DNA from: VRUE01 sp963805455
Lineage (GTDB): Bacteria; Actinomycetota; Thermoleophilia; Solirubrobacterales; 70-9
Direction: 5' to 3'
NCBI GenBank assembly: GCA_963805455.1
Contig: CAWDUJ010000006.1
Location: 124,001-188,000 of the forward strand
DNA length: 64,000 nt
Of the stretch, positions 37,487 to 46,005 are shown in pieces. Each line of letters begins with the position of its first letter. Positions within the stretch are counted from its first letter, which is position 1. Under the pieces are notes generated by a model. That model was not told where the DNA came from and did not search any database. It saw nothing but the letters and a program-made list of their open reading frames with translations. Position numbers and translations under genes: made by a program.

Positions 37487-38263
37487 ATGCGCGTGCTCTT
37501 CATCGGGGACGTCGTCGGCGGCCCGGGGAGGCGGGGCCTGAAGGCGGCGATGCCGGAGATCCGCGAGCGTCACAGCCCCGACCTGGTGATCGTCAACGGC
37601 GAGAACTCCGCCGGAGGGATCGGGATCACCGAGAAGACCGCGGACGGGCTGTTCGACGCCGGCGCCGACATCCTCACCACCGGCAACCACGTCTACCGCC
37701 ACCGCGAGGCCTACGAGTTCCTCGACCGCACCGACCGGGTCATCCGCCCCGCCAACTACCCGCACGCCAACCCCGGCAAGGGGCATCTCGTGACCGAGGC
37801 GGGCGGGATGCGGGTCGGGGTCATCAACATCAGCGGCGCCGTCGGCCTGACCGTCGCCCGCTCCCCGTTCCACGAGATCGACACCATCCTCGATCGGATC
37901 GAGGCCGACTGCGTCGTCGTCGACTTCCACGCCGAGGTGACGAGCGAGAAGGTCGCGATGGGCTGGCACCTGGACGGGCGGGTTGCCGCCCTGTTCGGGA
38001 CCCACACCCACGTCCCGACCGCCGACGCCCGCGTCCTCCCCGGCGGGACCGCGGTGATCACCGACGTCGGCATGACCGGTTCTCGGACCAGCGTTCTCGG
38101 CGTCAGGCCAGAGCAGGCGCTGGCGTCGCTGATCACCCAGATGCCGGTCCGGTTCGAAACCGCCGAGGAGGACGTCTGGGTGATGGGCGCCGTGGTCGAG
38201 ATCAACCCGAGTGGACGGGCTGACTCGATCGAGCAGGTGCTGGTTCCCGCTCCTCCGGGCTGA
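37487..38263 (+). CDS. YmdB-family metallophosphoesterase
   Basis: 258 aa. Metal-binding motifs in order: G-D-V-V-G near the N-terminus, N-G-E-N, T-G-N-H, D-F-H-A-E and G-T-H-T-H-V. These match the TIGR00282/YmdB family, which hydrolyses 2',3'-cyclic nucleotides or other phosphodiesters in B. subtilis. Its 3' end overlaps the convergent gene at 38202 by 62 bp. Confidence 0.93.
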   Translation: MRVLFIGDVVGGPGRRGLKAAMPEIRERHSPDLVIVNGENSAGGIGITEKTADGLFDAGADILTTGNHVYRHREAYEFLDRTDRVIRPANYPHANPGKGHLVTEAGGMRVGVINISGAVGLTVARSPFHEIDTILDRIEADCVVVDFHAEVTSEKVAMGWHLDGRVAALFGTHTHVPTADARVLPGGTAVITDVGMTGSRTSVLGVRPEQALASLITQMPVRFETAEEDVWVMGAVVEINPSGRADSIEQVLVPAPPG

Positions 38264-39849
38264 GCCGATCCTCGCCGCAGGCGAGCGCCACCAGCAGCAG
38301 CGGGAAGAACCAGACGATGTAGAGGTAGAACCAATGCATCGCCGTCAGCTGCAGGGCGATGATCAGGGCGGCGCCGAGCGCCGCGACCTGGACCAGGGTC
38401 TTCCGTCGGGGCCAGAAGGCGAAGGCGATCGCCAGCGCCGCGACACCCCCCAGCAGCGCGATCCGCAGCGGCTCGAGGGCGGGGACCTGGCCCCAGATGC
38501 TGAACGGCGAGTTGCGGTCGGCCTGGTAGCCGATCGTCCGATCCCAGAAGGTCCCGAGGCCGGGGTCGATCGCCGGCCACAGGATCAACACGGCTGCCGT
38601 GACAATGAACGCTGTCATGCACAACGCCGCTCCCGCGGGTGAAGTGGGGGCCGAGGACCTCGCCGGCGGCGCCCCCGCTTCCCTCGTGACAGGACCGGCG
38701 GGCCGGTAGGTCGATGAGCATGGGAGCGATCACGAGGGGCGCGAACTTGGTCAGGCCGGCGAGGGCGGAGAGGATGCCGCGGGCCGCCGGCCGGGCGAGG
38801 ACGACGAGGGTCGCGGCGAGGAGCATCGCGACCAGGGTGTCGTTGCTGTTGCTCTCGAGCGCGTAGGCCGTGTAGGGGTATGCGGCCCAGGCGAAGGCGA
38901 GGGTCGCGGCGAGGCGCCGCCCGGCAGGCCCGGGGCGGATCCGGAATCCGAGCAGCACCAGCAGCGCGATCGTCGCCAGGTCGAAGACGGTCGCGGCGAC
39001 GTGCGAGGCGGGGAGGTCGTCCCAGGTCCCGTGCCAGGGCCAGATCGCCTCGAAGGGGACGTAGGCCAGATAGTTGACCGGCCCGTAGGTGTCGCCCTCG
39101 GAGATGTCGTCGGGGAAGTTGTCGTAGAGCTGTTCTCCGTGGGCGATCCGGTCAGCGCCGACGACGCTCGCGTAGCCGACATCGATCGTCCCCGCGTCGG
39201 CGGCGTTGAGGCCGACCCTGATGCCGATCAGGAACAGGGCGCCGACGACGAGCCACGCCGTCGGCCAGACAGGCCGGATCCCCTCCCCCCTTCCGCGCAG
39301 GCCGATCCAGAGCGCCCGGGCGAGGAGGTAGAGGAGCACCGGGTACTGGAGCGGGACCGAGACCCCGATCTCGGCACGGTTGAAGAACCAGTGCGAGAGG
39401 CCGAACCCGAGCAGGACGAGGAGGTCGAGGCTGGCGATCCGCCAGGGCCGCCGCCAGTCGAGCAGCCCCACCAGGAACAGGGCGCAGAGCGGGAGAAAGA
39501 CATAGGGGGCGTTCAGCCTGTGGCCGAAGGCACCGGAGTATCCGCGCGCCATCTTCCAGCCGACCTGGTACCCGGTCCACGACTCCTTCACGGCGCCGCT
39601 CCCCGGTTCGACGACCGCCAGCGCGACCCGCTCGTCTTCGGCGTAGTAGCTGACCTCCCAGTTGCCGTCGACCATCGAGACGCTGGAGGTCATCCCGGGG
39701 TGCTCGCGGCGCTCGCCGGCGACCTTCGGGTCGTGGTCGGCGCGGGCGGTGGCTTCCGAGGCGGAGAGGTCGCCGGGCGCGCCGAGGGCCGACGCGGGCA
39801 GGCAGAGGAGGAACGCGACGGCGAGCGGGAGCGCCCGCCTCACACCCAT
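38202..39849 (-). pseudogene. multi-pass membrane glycosyltransferase-like protein, frameshifted
   Basis: Start ATG 39849 with a signal-like helix (M-G-V-R-R-A-L-P). A PepSY-like soluble stretch (about 35-95) is followed by many membrane helices typical of GT-C/GT87-type mannosyltransferases, including Y-G-P-V-N-Y-L and L-T-K-F-A-P. Near 38700 the good sequence changes frame: before it D-L-P-A-R-R, after it R-P-A-G-P-V-T-R-E and then A-F-I-V-T-A-A-V-L-I-L-W to the stop at 38202. One lost or gained base explains it. The enzyme may be truncated in life or the base may be a sequencing error. Acceptor unknown. Confidence 0.78.
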
Positions 39850-39850
39850 T

Positions 39851-39911
39851 GCTCGCGCTTTGCTCGCGGCGCGAAGAACCAGAGATGCACCCTTGCTCGC
39901 TCCGCGCTCAC
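39851..39911. repeat. core element, GCTCGC-flanked subtype
   Basis: Core AAGAACCAGAGATGCA at 39874-39889 between CTTTGCTCGCGGCGCG on the left and CTTGCTCGCTCCGCGCTC on the right. Nearly the same 60-bp sequence occurs at 46764 and, in the other orientation, at 63532. It lies between two minus-strand genes. Confidence 0.8.
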
Positions 39912-41434
39912 AGTCCGAAGTGATCGAGGACGGCCGGCGCGACGTCGCGCAGGGTCCACTGGTCGCGCTCGCCGGTGTCCTCGGGGCCGCAGCCGCAGAA
40001 CAGAAGCGGGCCGAGCGAGTCGTCGGCGAGCAGCGAGCCGTGACTGCCACCGCCGGCGTGGCTGGCGCCCCCCCAGTCGAGCGCCTCATAGCCGAGCTCC
40101 AGGGAGACGATCAGGTCGCCGGCATGCGGCGCGCTCAGCGCCGCGAAGACGCGGGCGAGCGGGTCCGGGTAGCGGTCGCTCCGCAGCCGCCCGTCCTCGA
40201 CGACGGCGGCGAGGGCCTCGTGCTTCCCCTCGACGTCCCACCTGGCGCCGCGCAGGTCGGCGATCTCCTCGCCGGGCCGGAAGCGCATCCTGCTGCCGCC
40301 GCGCTCTACCACCGCCCAGACCTCCTCGTCGGTCGGGACCCCCGCCTCGAGCCGCGGTAGCGGGGTTCCGTCGCGCGACTCGAGCCAGCAGACGAGATCG
40401 ACTCCTTCGGTCGCCGCGAGCGACTCGCTGACCTCGCCGTGGTCGGCGGTGTCGCCGTTCGCGGGCAGGAGATAGATGTGGGCCGCCCGCCCGGTCGGGC
40501 TGACCGCGAGCTGGGCCTGCTCGGGGCGGTCCTCGGAGGGCTGCAGGACCGTCCATTCCTGGGCGAGGAGGTCGGCCAGGGGCAGCCCCCTGTCGACATC
40601 GGAGTGGGAGTGGTCGGCGAGGAGGATCACCGCGTGGTCCTCGAGGAAGCGATCGATCCCGCCGGTCGCGTCGACCAGCTGGGCGAACGATTCGTCGGCC
40701 TTGGCGATCGACTCGCCGCTCGCCTCGGGCCCGTGACGATGGGAGTGGTTGTCGTTGTCGGGGAGCGAGAGGAGGAGGAAGTCGAAGCCGTCATCCTTGG
40801 CGAGCTCGGCCGCGCAGCAGCCGGCGTAGATGTCGCGGTTGCCGGGGATCGAGGTCGACTTGCACGGGACCTCGCGGCTGGCGTAAAGGTCGCCGTAGAA
40901 GAGGTCGCGCGGCCCCCATGTGTGGTGATCGAATTTGAGCCGGCCGGCGTCGACCAGCGTCCGCTTCATCAGCCCCTCGAGCGAGACCTGGTGCCGATGG
41001 CGGCCCCGGTAGATCAGAAACGGGGTGCAGGCGGTGCGGGCGCCGGCGTCGTCGAGGGTCTCGAAGAGGGTCGGGACCTCGGGGCTGAGGTGGGCGAGGT
41101 TCATGTTGTAGACGAGGTCGTAGAGCGCCCGGAAGACGCCGACCGACCGGGTCGCCTCCAGCGAGGAGCCATACTCGACGTAGCGCCGCTCGAGCCGGTG
41201 GTACCAGTTCATGCCGCTGATCCAGTGGCGGTCGGCGGCGACGCCGGTGACCATCTCCGCGCAGGCGACCGGGGTAACCGACGGGAAGCTCGAGACGCAG
41301 TCGGGGACGAGGTTGCCGCGCTCGAGGAGGGCCGCGAAGGTCGGCGCCTCGCCTTCGTCGATCGTCCGTTCCAGCATGTCGGTCCTCAACGAGTCGACGT
41401 AGGTGAGGACCAGCTTCTTATCGGTCAACGCCAT
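39908..41434 (-). CDS. alkaline-phosphatase-superfamily phosphodiesterase (nucleotide pyrophosphatase type)
   Basis: 508 aa. Motifs of the type I phosphodiesterase/nucleotide pyrophosphatase family: an Asp near the N-terminus (Y-V-D-S-L-R), the nucleophile region F-P-S-V-T-P-V, L-P-D-N-D-N-H-S-H, and L-L-A-D-H-S-H-S-D-V for the metals. No signal peptide is visible, so it is probably cytoplasmic. It precedes the membrane glycosyltransferase-like gene on the same strand. Substrate unknown. Confidence 0.86.
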   Translation of the reverse strand: MALTDKKLVLTYVDSLRTDMLERTIDEGEAPTFAALLERGNLVPDCVSSFPSVTPVACAEMVTGVAADRHWISGMNWYHRLERRYVEYGSSLEATRSVGVFRALYDLVYNMNLAHLSPEVPTLFETLDDAGARTACTPFLIYRGRHRHQVSLEGLMKRTLVDAGRLKFDHHTWGPRDLFYGDLYASREVPCKSTSIPGNRDIYAGCCAAELAKDDGFDFLLLSLPDNDNHSHRHGPEASGESIAKADESFAQLVDATGGIDRFLEDHAVILLADHSHSDVDRGLPLADLLAQEWTVLQPSEDRPEQAQLAVSPTGRAAHIYLLPANGDTADHGEVSESLAATEGVDLVCWLESRDGTPLPRLEAGVPTDEEVWAVVERGGSRMRFRPGEEIADLRGARWDVEGKHEALAAVVEDGRLRSDRYPDPLARVFAALSAPHAGDLIVSLELGYEALDWGGASHAGGGSHGSLLADDSLGPLLFCGCGPEDTGERDQWTLRDVAPAVLDHFGL

Positions 41435-41485
41435 TCCCGGTGAATCATGCCTGGAGAACGAACGCCGTCTCCTCTGCTCCCGCTC

Positions 41486-41515
41486 GCGCCAGAGGAAACA
41501 GAGATGGACTGGCGC
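41486..41515. repeat. conserved-loop hairpin element
   Basis: Stem GCGCCAG (41486-41492) and CTGGCGC (41509-41515), perfect 7 bp, with the 16-nt loop AGGAAACAGAGATGGA (41493-41508). It lies between two minus-strand genes. The surrounding bases also resemble the flanks of the copy at 44442. Confidence 0.85.
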
Positions 41516-41542
41516 TCGCTCCCGCGTCCGGGGGCGGCGGGG

Positions 41543-41977
41543 CTAGCGCAATACGCGGAGGCCCTCGTGTTTGCGTTTGGCGCGGCGCTGGCGCGCGAAG
41601 CCGAGCCAGGCGAGGCCGATGATCACGAGCAGGGTGATGACCGGCAGCAGCAGCGCCGCGACCGCGACGACGATCGCCACCAGCGCAATCAGGAACCCGA
41701 TCGCGCCCGAGCCGCCGCCCTGGCGTTTGCCGGCGCCGCTGACGACGTCGCTGACGACGAGGCAGCCGAAGACGGCGCCGGCGAGGCAGAACAGGGCGCC
41801 GAACAACTTGTCGAGGTCGGCGTGGCCGGCGAGCAGATACCCGACCGCGAGGCCGATCACGGCGGCCAGCAGCGTCATCCGGCCGCGGGCCGAGCCGCGG
41901 GTTCCGGTGGTCCCGGCCAGCATCCCGATCGCAATGCCGATGCCCAGCTCGAGACCGGCTCCTTCAAGAAAACTCAC
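41543..41977 (-). CDS. small integral membrane protein of unknown function
   Basis: 144 aa with about four hydrophobic helices (about 8-22, 36-50, 58-76, 92-125) and a basic C-terminus (R-Q-R-R-A-K-R-K). The Gly-rich first helix (G-I-G-I-A-I-G-M-L) is distinctive. Divergent from the aminotransferase gene. No family recognised. Confidence 0.72.
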   Translation of the reverse strand: MSFLEGAGLELGIGIAIGMLAGTTGTRGSARGRMTLLAAVIGLAVGYLLAGHADLDKLFGALFCLAGAVFGCLVVSDVVSGAGKRQGGGSGAIGFLIALVAIVVAVAALLLPVITLLVIIGLAWLGFARQRRAKRKHEGLRVLR

Positions 41978-41998
41978 GTGGAAAACCTACACTTCATG

Positions 41999-42029
41999 CA
42001 TGAGCGCGGAGCGAGCAAAGCGCGAGGGG
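41999..42029. repeat. core-less remnant of the dispersed element
   Basis: TGAGCGCGGAGCGAGCAAAG runs straight into CGCGAGG: the two flanks of the 39851/46764/63532 subtype joined without the 16-nt core. It also provides the GAGGGG ribosome binding site of the aminotransferase gene. Confidence 0.55.
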
Positions 42030-42034
42030 TTGTG

Positions 42035-43486
42035 ATGGCCGAACCCCCGCACCGGCGGCGCGCGCACACGCTGACGCGGGATCTCGAGCGTTACGCCGGG
42101 CTGTTCGCGAGCCGGACCACCGTGATGCGGTCCTCGGCGATGCGCGACCTGATGGCGATCACGGCCAGGCCCGAGGTGATCTCGCTCGCCGGCGGCCTCC
42201 CCGACACCTCGACCTTCCCGCCGGCGACGTTCGCCGCGGACATGACCAGGATCGCCCAGACCTCGGCGGCCGAGGCGCTCCAGTACGGGCCGACCGAGGG
42301 CTTCGAGGAGACGGTCGACTGCATCGTCCAGGTGATGGGGGCCGAGGGGATGCTGCCCGACCATGACGACGTCATCGTCACCACCGGGGGCCAGCAGGCG
42401 ATCGACCTCGTCTCCAAGGTCCTGCTCGACCCCGGGGACGTCGTCATCTGCGAGGCGCCGACCTACCCGGGCGCTGTCCCGGTCTTCTGCAGCTACGAGG
42501 CCGAGGTCGTCCAGATCGAGTGCGACCACGACGGGATGCGGATCGAAGAGCTCGAAGCTACCCTCGACCGGCTCGACAACGAAGGCCGACGGCCGAAGTT
42601 CGTCTACTCGGTGCCGAGCTTCCAGAACCCGGCCGGGGTGACGATGTCGCTGCCGCGGCGCCAACGCCTGGTGGAGCTCGCCCGCAGCCGCGAGATGCTC
42701 GTTGTCGAGGACAATCCCTACGGCCTGCTGCGGTTCGGCGGCAAGCCGCTGCCGCCGCTATACCAGCTCGACGGCGGCGACTACGTCATCTACATCGGGA
42801 CCTTCTCGAAGATCCTCTCCCCCGGCATCCGCCTCGGCTGGGCGGTGGCACCGCCGCCGGTGATGGAGAAGATCGTCCTCGGCAAGCAGGCGGCCGACCT
42901 CTGCACCTCGACGCTGACGCAGTTCTTCGTCCGCGAGTACTTCGCCGAAGGCCGCTGGCGTCAGTACGTCGAAAGCCTGGTCGAGATCTACCGCAGCAGA
43001 CGCGACACGATGCTCGCCGCGCTCGACCGGCACTTCCCCCCGGAGGCGACCTGGACCCAACCCGAGGGCGGGCTCTTCATCTGGGCGACGCTGCCGGACT
43101 TCATCGACACCGGCGACCTCCTCGCCAGGGCCCTGCGCGACGACGTCGCCTTCGTCCCCGGCCAGGCTGCCTACGCCGACGAAAGCCGCGGTCGCAACTC
43201 GATGCGGCTCAACTTCTCCGGCTCCGACGAGGCCGAGATCGAGGAGGGCGTGCGGCGGATCGGCAAGGTGATTGCGCAGCAGGTCGAGCTCTACTCAACC
43301 CTGACCCGAGAACCGGTCCAGACTGAGGCGCATATGCCCGCAGCCGAAGGCGAGGGCATGGGCGCAATTGATTCAGTCAGATCCTCATCCGTCTCCGGTC
43401 GCAATCTGTCTCCTCCGGAGTCGGATGAGGGCGATGCTGACAAGGGTGGAGACGTCCTTCCGTTCAGAAAGGACGAAACGGCGTGA
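42035..43486 (+). CDS. PLP-dependent class I/II aminotransferase (2-aminoadipate/MocR-catalytic type)
   Basis: 483 aa from the ATG at 42035, which has GAGGGG 5 nt upstream; the frame is open to 41447, but that part is antisense to the membrane-protein gene. Fold-type I features: S-L-A-G-G-L-P, T-T-G-G-Q-Q, P-S-F-Q-N-P-A-G, and the PLP lysine in G-T-F-S-K-I-L. It resembles LysN/AroH-type enzymes with broad amino-acid specificity. The last 40 residues are low-complexity and are partly encoded by a dispersed hairpin element (43383-43430). Its stop overlaps the ddl start. Confidence 0.9.
   Translation: MAEPPHRRRAHTLTRDLERYAGLFASRTTVMRSSAMRDLMAITARPEVISLAGGLPDTSTFPPATFAADMTRIAQTSAAEALQYGPTEGFEETVDCIVQVMGAEGMLPDHDDVIVTTGGQQAIDLVSKVLLDPGDVVICEAPTYPGAVPVFCSYEAEVVQIECDHDGMRIEELEATLDRLDNEGRRPKFVYSVPSFQNPAGVTMSLPRRQRLVELARSREMLVVEDNPYGLLRFGGKPLPPLYQLDGGDYVIYIGTFSKILSPGIRLGWAVAPPPVMEKIVLGKQAADLCTSTLTQFFVREYFAEGRWRQYVESLVEIYRSRRDTMLAALDRHFPPEATWTQPEGGLFIWATLPDFIDTGDLLARALRDDVAFVPGQAAYADESRGRNSMRLNFSGSDEAEIEEGVRRIGKVIAQQVELYSTLTREPVQTEAHMPAAEGEGMGAIDSVRSSSVSGRNLSPPESDEGDADKGGDVLPFRKDETA
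43383..43430. repeat. conserved-loop hairpin element inside the aminotransferase 3' end
   Basis: Arms CCTCATCCGTCTCCGG (43383-43398) and 43415-43430 pair in 15 of 16 positions. The loop 43399-43414 reads, on the minus strand, AGGAGACAGATTGCGA. It lies 50 bp before the ddl start and is translated as the Ser-rich tail of the aminotransferase. Confidence 0.88.
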
Positions 43487-44418
43487 GGGTCGCGGTCCTG
43501 AAGGGCGGGCGGTCGTTCGAGCGCGGCGTCTCGCTGCGGTCCGGAGCGCGGGTGCAGGAGGCGCTCGCCAGGCTCGGCCACGAGGTGGTCTCGATCGACG
43601 TCGGCGCCACGCTCGTCGAGGAGCTGACCGCGGAGAGTCCTGAGATCGCATTCGTCGCGATGCACGGCCACGGCGGCGAGGACGGGACCGTGCAGGAGCT
43701 GCTCGAGATCCTCGGCATTCCCTTCACCGGGCCCGGCGTCGCCGCCTGCATCCGCTGCAACGACAAGGCCCTTGCCAAGCACGAGATGCGCGCCGCCGGG
43801 GTGCCGACGCCCGATTGGCTCGCCTTCAACGAGACCGCGTTCCGCGAGCTCGGTGCGGCCGACGCCCTCGACGGCCTCGAGGAGCGTCTCGGGTATCCCC
43901 TGGTCGTCAAGCCGAGCCGCGGCGGTTCGTCGCTCGGGGTGAGGTTCGCTGCCGGCAGGGCGGAGATCCCGGATGCGCTGGTCTCGGCCTTCAGCTACGA
44001 CGACCGGGTACTGCTCGAGCGCTTCGTCGACGGCCGCGAGCTGGCCGTCAGCGTGCTCGACGGCCGGCCCCTCCCGGTGGTCGAGGCGTTCCCGACCGGT
44101 GACCGTTTCGACTTCGAGGCCCGCTACGAGATCGGCCGCACCAGCTTCATCTGCCCCGCCGACCTGACCACGGAGGAGGAGGCCGCCGTCACGGCGGCGG
44201 CGCTCGGAGCCTACGAGGCGCTCGGCTGCACCAGCTTCTCCCGGGTCGACCTGATCCTCGAGGAGGAGGGGCCGCAGGTGCTCGAGGTCAACGCGATTCC
44301 GGGCCTCACCGACACCAGCCTCCTGCCGCAGTCGGCCGAGGCCGCCGGCCTCTCGTTCGAGGATCTCGTCGACCGCATCCTCCAACTCGCCTCGCCCGCC
44401 GCGACAGCGCGAAGCTAA
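43483..44418 (+). CDS. ddl: D-alanine--D-alanine ligase
   Basis: 311 aa, GTG start overlapping the aminotransferase stop (GTGA). ATP-grasp enzyme: M-H-G-H-G-G-E-D-G-T (first D-Ala site), V-V-K-P-S-R-G-G-S-S-L-G-V (ATP loop), and L-E-V-N-A-I-P-G-L-T near the C-terminus (Mg ligands). It joins two D-Ala for peptidoglycan. Slightly short compared with the common 320-370 aa but complete. Confidence 0.96.
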   Translation: MRVAVLKGGRSFERGVSLRSGARVQEALARLGHEVVSIDVGATLVEELTAESPEIAFVAMHGHGGEDGTVQELLEILGIPFTGPGVAACIRCNDKALAKHEMRAAGVPTPDWLAFNETAFRELGAADALDGLEERLGYPLVVKPSRGGSSLGVRFAAGRAEIPDALVSAFSYDDRVLLERFVDGRELAVSVLDGRPLPVVEAFPTGDRFDFEARYEIGRTSFICPADLTTEEEAAVTAAALGAYEALGCTSFSRVDLILEEEGPQVLEVNAIPGLTDTSLLPQSAEAAGLSFEDLVDRILQLASPAATARS

Positions 44419-44441
44419 GCCGCCCCCGGACGCGGAGCGAG

Positions 44442-44469
44442 GGCCAGTCCATATCTGTTTCCTCTGGCC
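44442..44469. repeat. conserved-loop hairpin element
   Basis: Stem GGCCAG (44442-44447) and CTGGCC (44464-44469). The 16-nt loop reads AGGAAACAGATATGGA on the minus strand (44448-44463). It lies in the gap between the convergent ddl and bifunctional nuclease genes. Confidence 0.85.
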
Positions 44470-44489
44470 GGAGCAGAGGAGGCGGCGTT

Positions 44490-45011
44490 TTAGGAATTCC
44501 CCTGGGCGAAGTCGTCGGGGGAGACCTCGTCGAGGAACTCCTTGAACTTGTCGACGACCTCCTCCGTGTCCTCGACCTCGTGCTCGAACTCGATCGCCGA
44601 CTCCTCGATCACGTCCTCGGCGGCGAAGATCGGCGCCGAGACCCTGACCGCGAGCGCGAGCGCGTCGGACGGCCGTGAGTCGATCTCGAGCTCGGTGCCG
44701 TCGATCGAGACCGTGATCGACGCGTAGAAGGTGTTGTCCCGAAGTTCGGTGACCGAGACCCGCTCGCATTTCGCGTCGAGCTGCTCGAGCACGTCCGAGA
44801 GGAGGTCGTGGGTCATCGGCCGCGGGGTCGAGGCGCCCTGCAGCTTCATCAGGATCGCCGCCGCCTCAGGATGCCCGATCCAGATCGGCAGAAACCGGTT
44901 CCCGTCGACGGTCTTCAGCAACACGATCGGCTGCTTGCCGACCATGTCGAAGCTGACGCCGTAGATCTGCATCTGCTGCAAAACTCGCTCCCACTCTGGC
45001 TGGCCGATCAT
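44490..45011 (-). CDS. bifunctional nuclease (BFN/DUF151) family protein
   Basis: 173 aa from the ATG at 45011; a TTG at 44981 (GGGAG 6 nt upstream) or the ATG at 44972 (M-Q-I-Y-G-V) may be the true start. Family motifs: V-L-L-K-T-V-D-G-N-R-F-L-P-I-W-I-G, then the I-D-S-R-P-S-D-A-L-A-L-A-V-R segment and an acidic C-terminus. Reported activities of the family are RNase and DNase; the cellular role in actinobacteria is unclear. The tRNA-Ile gene ends 9 bp upstream on the same strand, so the two may be cotranscribed. Confidence 0.9.
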   Translation of the reverse strand: MIGQPEWERVLQQMQIYGVSFDMVGKQPIVLLKTVDGNRFLPIWIGHPEAAAILMKLQGASTPRPMTHDLLSDVLEQLDAKCERVSVTELRDNTFYASITVSIDGTELEIDSRPSDALALAVRVSAPIFAAEDVIEESAIEFEHEVEDTEEVVDKFKEFLDEVSPDDFAQGNS

Positions 45012-45019
45012 TATCGCAG

Positions 45020-45093
<74 letters not shown>

Positions 45094-45144
45094 GAAGCAG
45101 TGGGCGATGATAGCGACCGTCCGCGGCTCTCCGCCGCGGCCGCC

Positions 45145-46005
45145 TCAGCCCTTTCGCCTGCCGAGCCGGCGCGCCAGCTCGAGCGTCTCGGCGAGGTCGC
45201 TGAGGTGGATCTCGACGACGATCTCCTCACCTCGGGGGCGCACTCTGACCTCGTGGCCGAGGCCGGCCTCGAGCTCGTCTCCGACGTCGCGGAGAGCCGC
45301 CTGGCGCTCGGCGTCGACCGGCTCTGGGCGCGGCTTACGGTTTGGCTGGCTGGCCAGCTTAACCCTGTTCTCGGTCTCGCGAACCGACCAGCCGCCCTTG
45401 GCGGCGTCGCGCGCGAGGCGGCGGCGGGCGTCGTTGCCGCGGATCCCGAGCAGGGCCCTGCCATGGCCCTCGGTCAGCTCTTCGGACTCGAGCAGCACCA
45501 GCGTGTCGTCGGGTAGCTCGAGCAGCCGGATCAGATTCGAGACCGCCGGGCGGCTGCGCCCGATGCGGCGGGCGAGCTCCTCTTTGGAGAGCCCGAGGTC
45601 CTCGACCAGCGCCGCGCAGGCGCGCGCCTCGTCGATCGGATTGAGGTCCTCGCGGACGACGTTCTCGATCAGCGCCACCTGCAGCCGCTCCGCCCGCTCG
45701 GACTCGCGGACGATCGCCGGCACCTTCTCGAGGCCGGCCTGCTGGGCCGCGCGCCAGCGGCGCTCGCCGGCAATCAGCTCGTAGCCACCGTCGGGGAGAG
45801 GGCGGACGAGCAGCGGCTGGACGACGCCGCTGGCTTCGATCGACGACGCCAGGCCGGTGAGCGACTCGGCGTCGAATCGCTTCCGGGGCTGGTTCGGGTT
45901 CGGCTTGATCAGGTCGACTCGAAGCTCGTGGAGCTCGCCGACGTCGTCCGCGGCGGCCTCCGGCAGGATCGCGGCGAGGCCGCGTCCGATCCCGGGGCTA
46001 GCCAC
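45145..46005 (-). CDS. parB: chromosome partitioning protein ParB
   Basis: 286 aa, GTG start overlapping the parA stop. N-terminal G-I-G-R-G-L-A-A-I-L, the nuclease-like domain with N-P-N-Q-P-R-K and G-E-R-R-W-R-A-A (CTP-binding boxes of the family), an E-N-V-V-R-E-D-L-N-P-I-D-E-A segment, and a helix-turn-helix (E-L-A-R-R-I-G-R-S-R-P-A-V-S-N). It binds parS; a site is present at 49216. Last gene of the rpmH-to-parB operon. Confidence 0.97.
   Translation of the reverse strand: MASPGIGRGLAAILPEAAADDVGELHELRVDLIKPNPNQPRKRFDAESLTGLASSIEASGVVQPLLVRPLPDGGYELIAGERRWRAAQQAGLEKVPAIVRESERAERLQVALIENVVREDLNPIDEARACAALVEDLGLSKEELARRIGRSRPAVSNLIRLLELPDDTLVLLESEELTEGHGRALLGIRGNDARRRLARDAAKGGWSVRETENRVKLASQPNRKPRPEPVDAERQAALRDVGDELEAGLGHEVRVRPRGEEIVVEIHLSDLAETLELARRLGRRKG

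Noticed and set aside
41971..41990. Second parS site at the CACGTG near 41977
   Set aside because: Only the central hexamer matches; the outer bases do not form the GTTTCAC/GTGAAAC palindrome.
41447..42034. N-terminal extension of the aminotransferase
   Set aside because: It would be antisense to the membrane-protein gene and has no aminotransferase features; a good ribosome binding site precedes the ATG at 42035.
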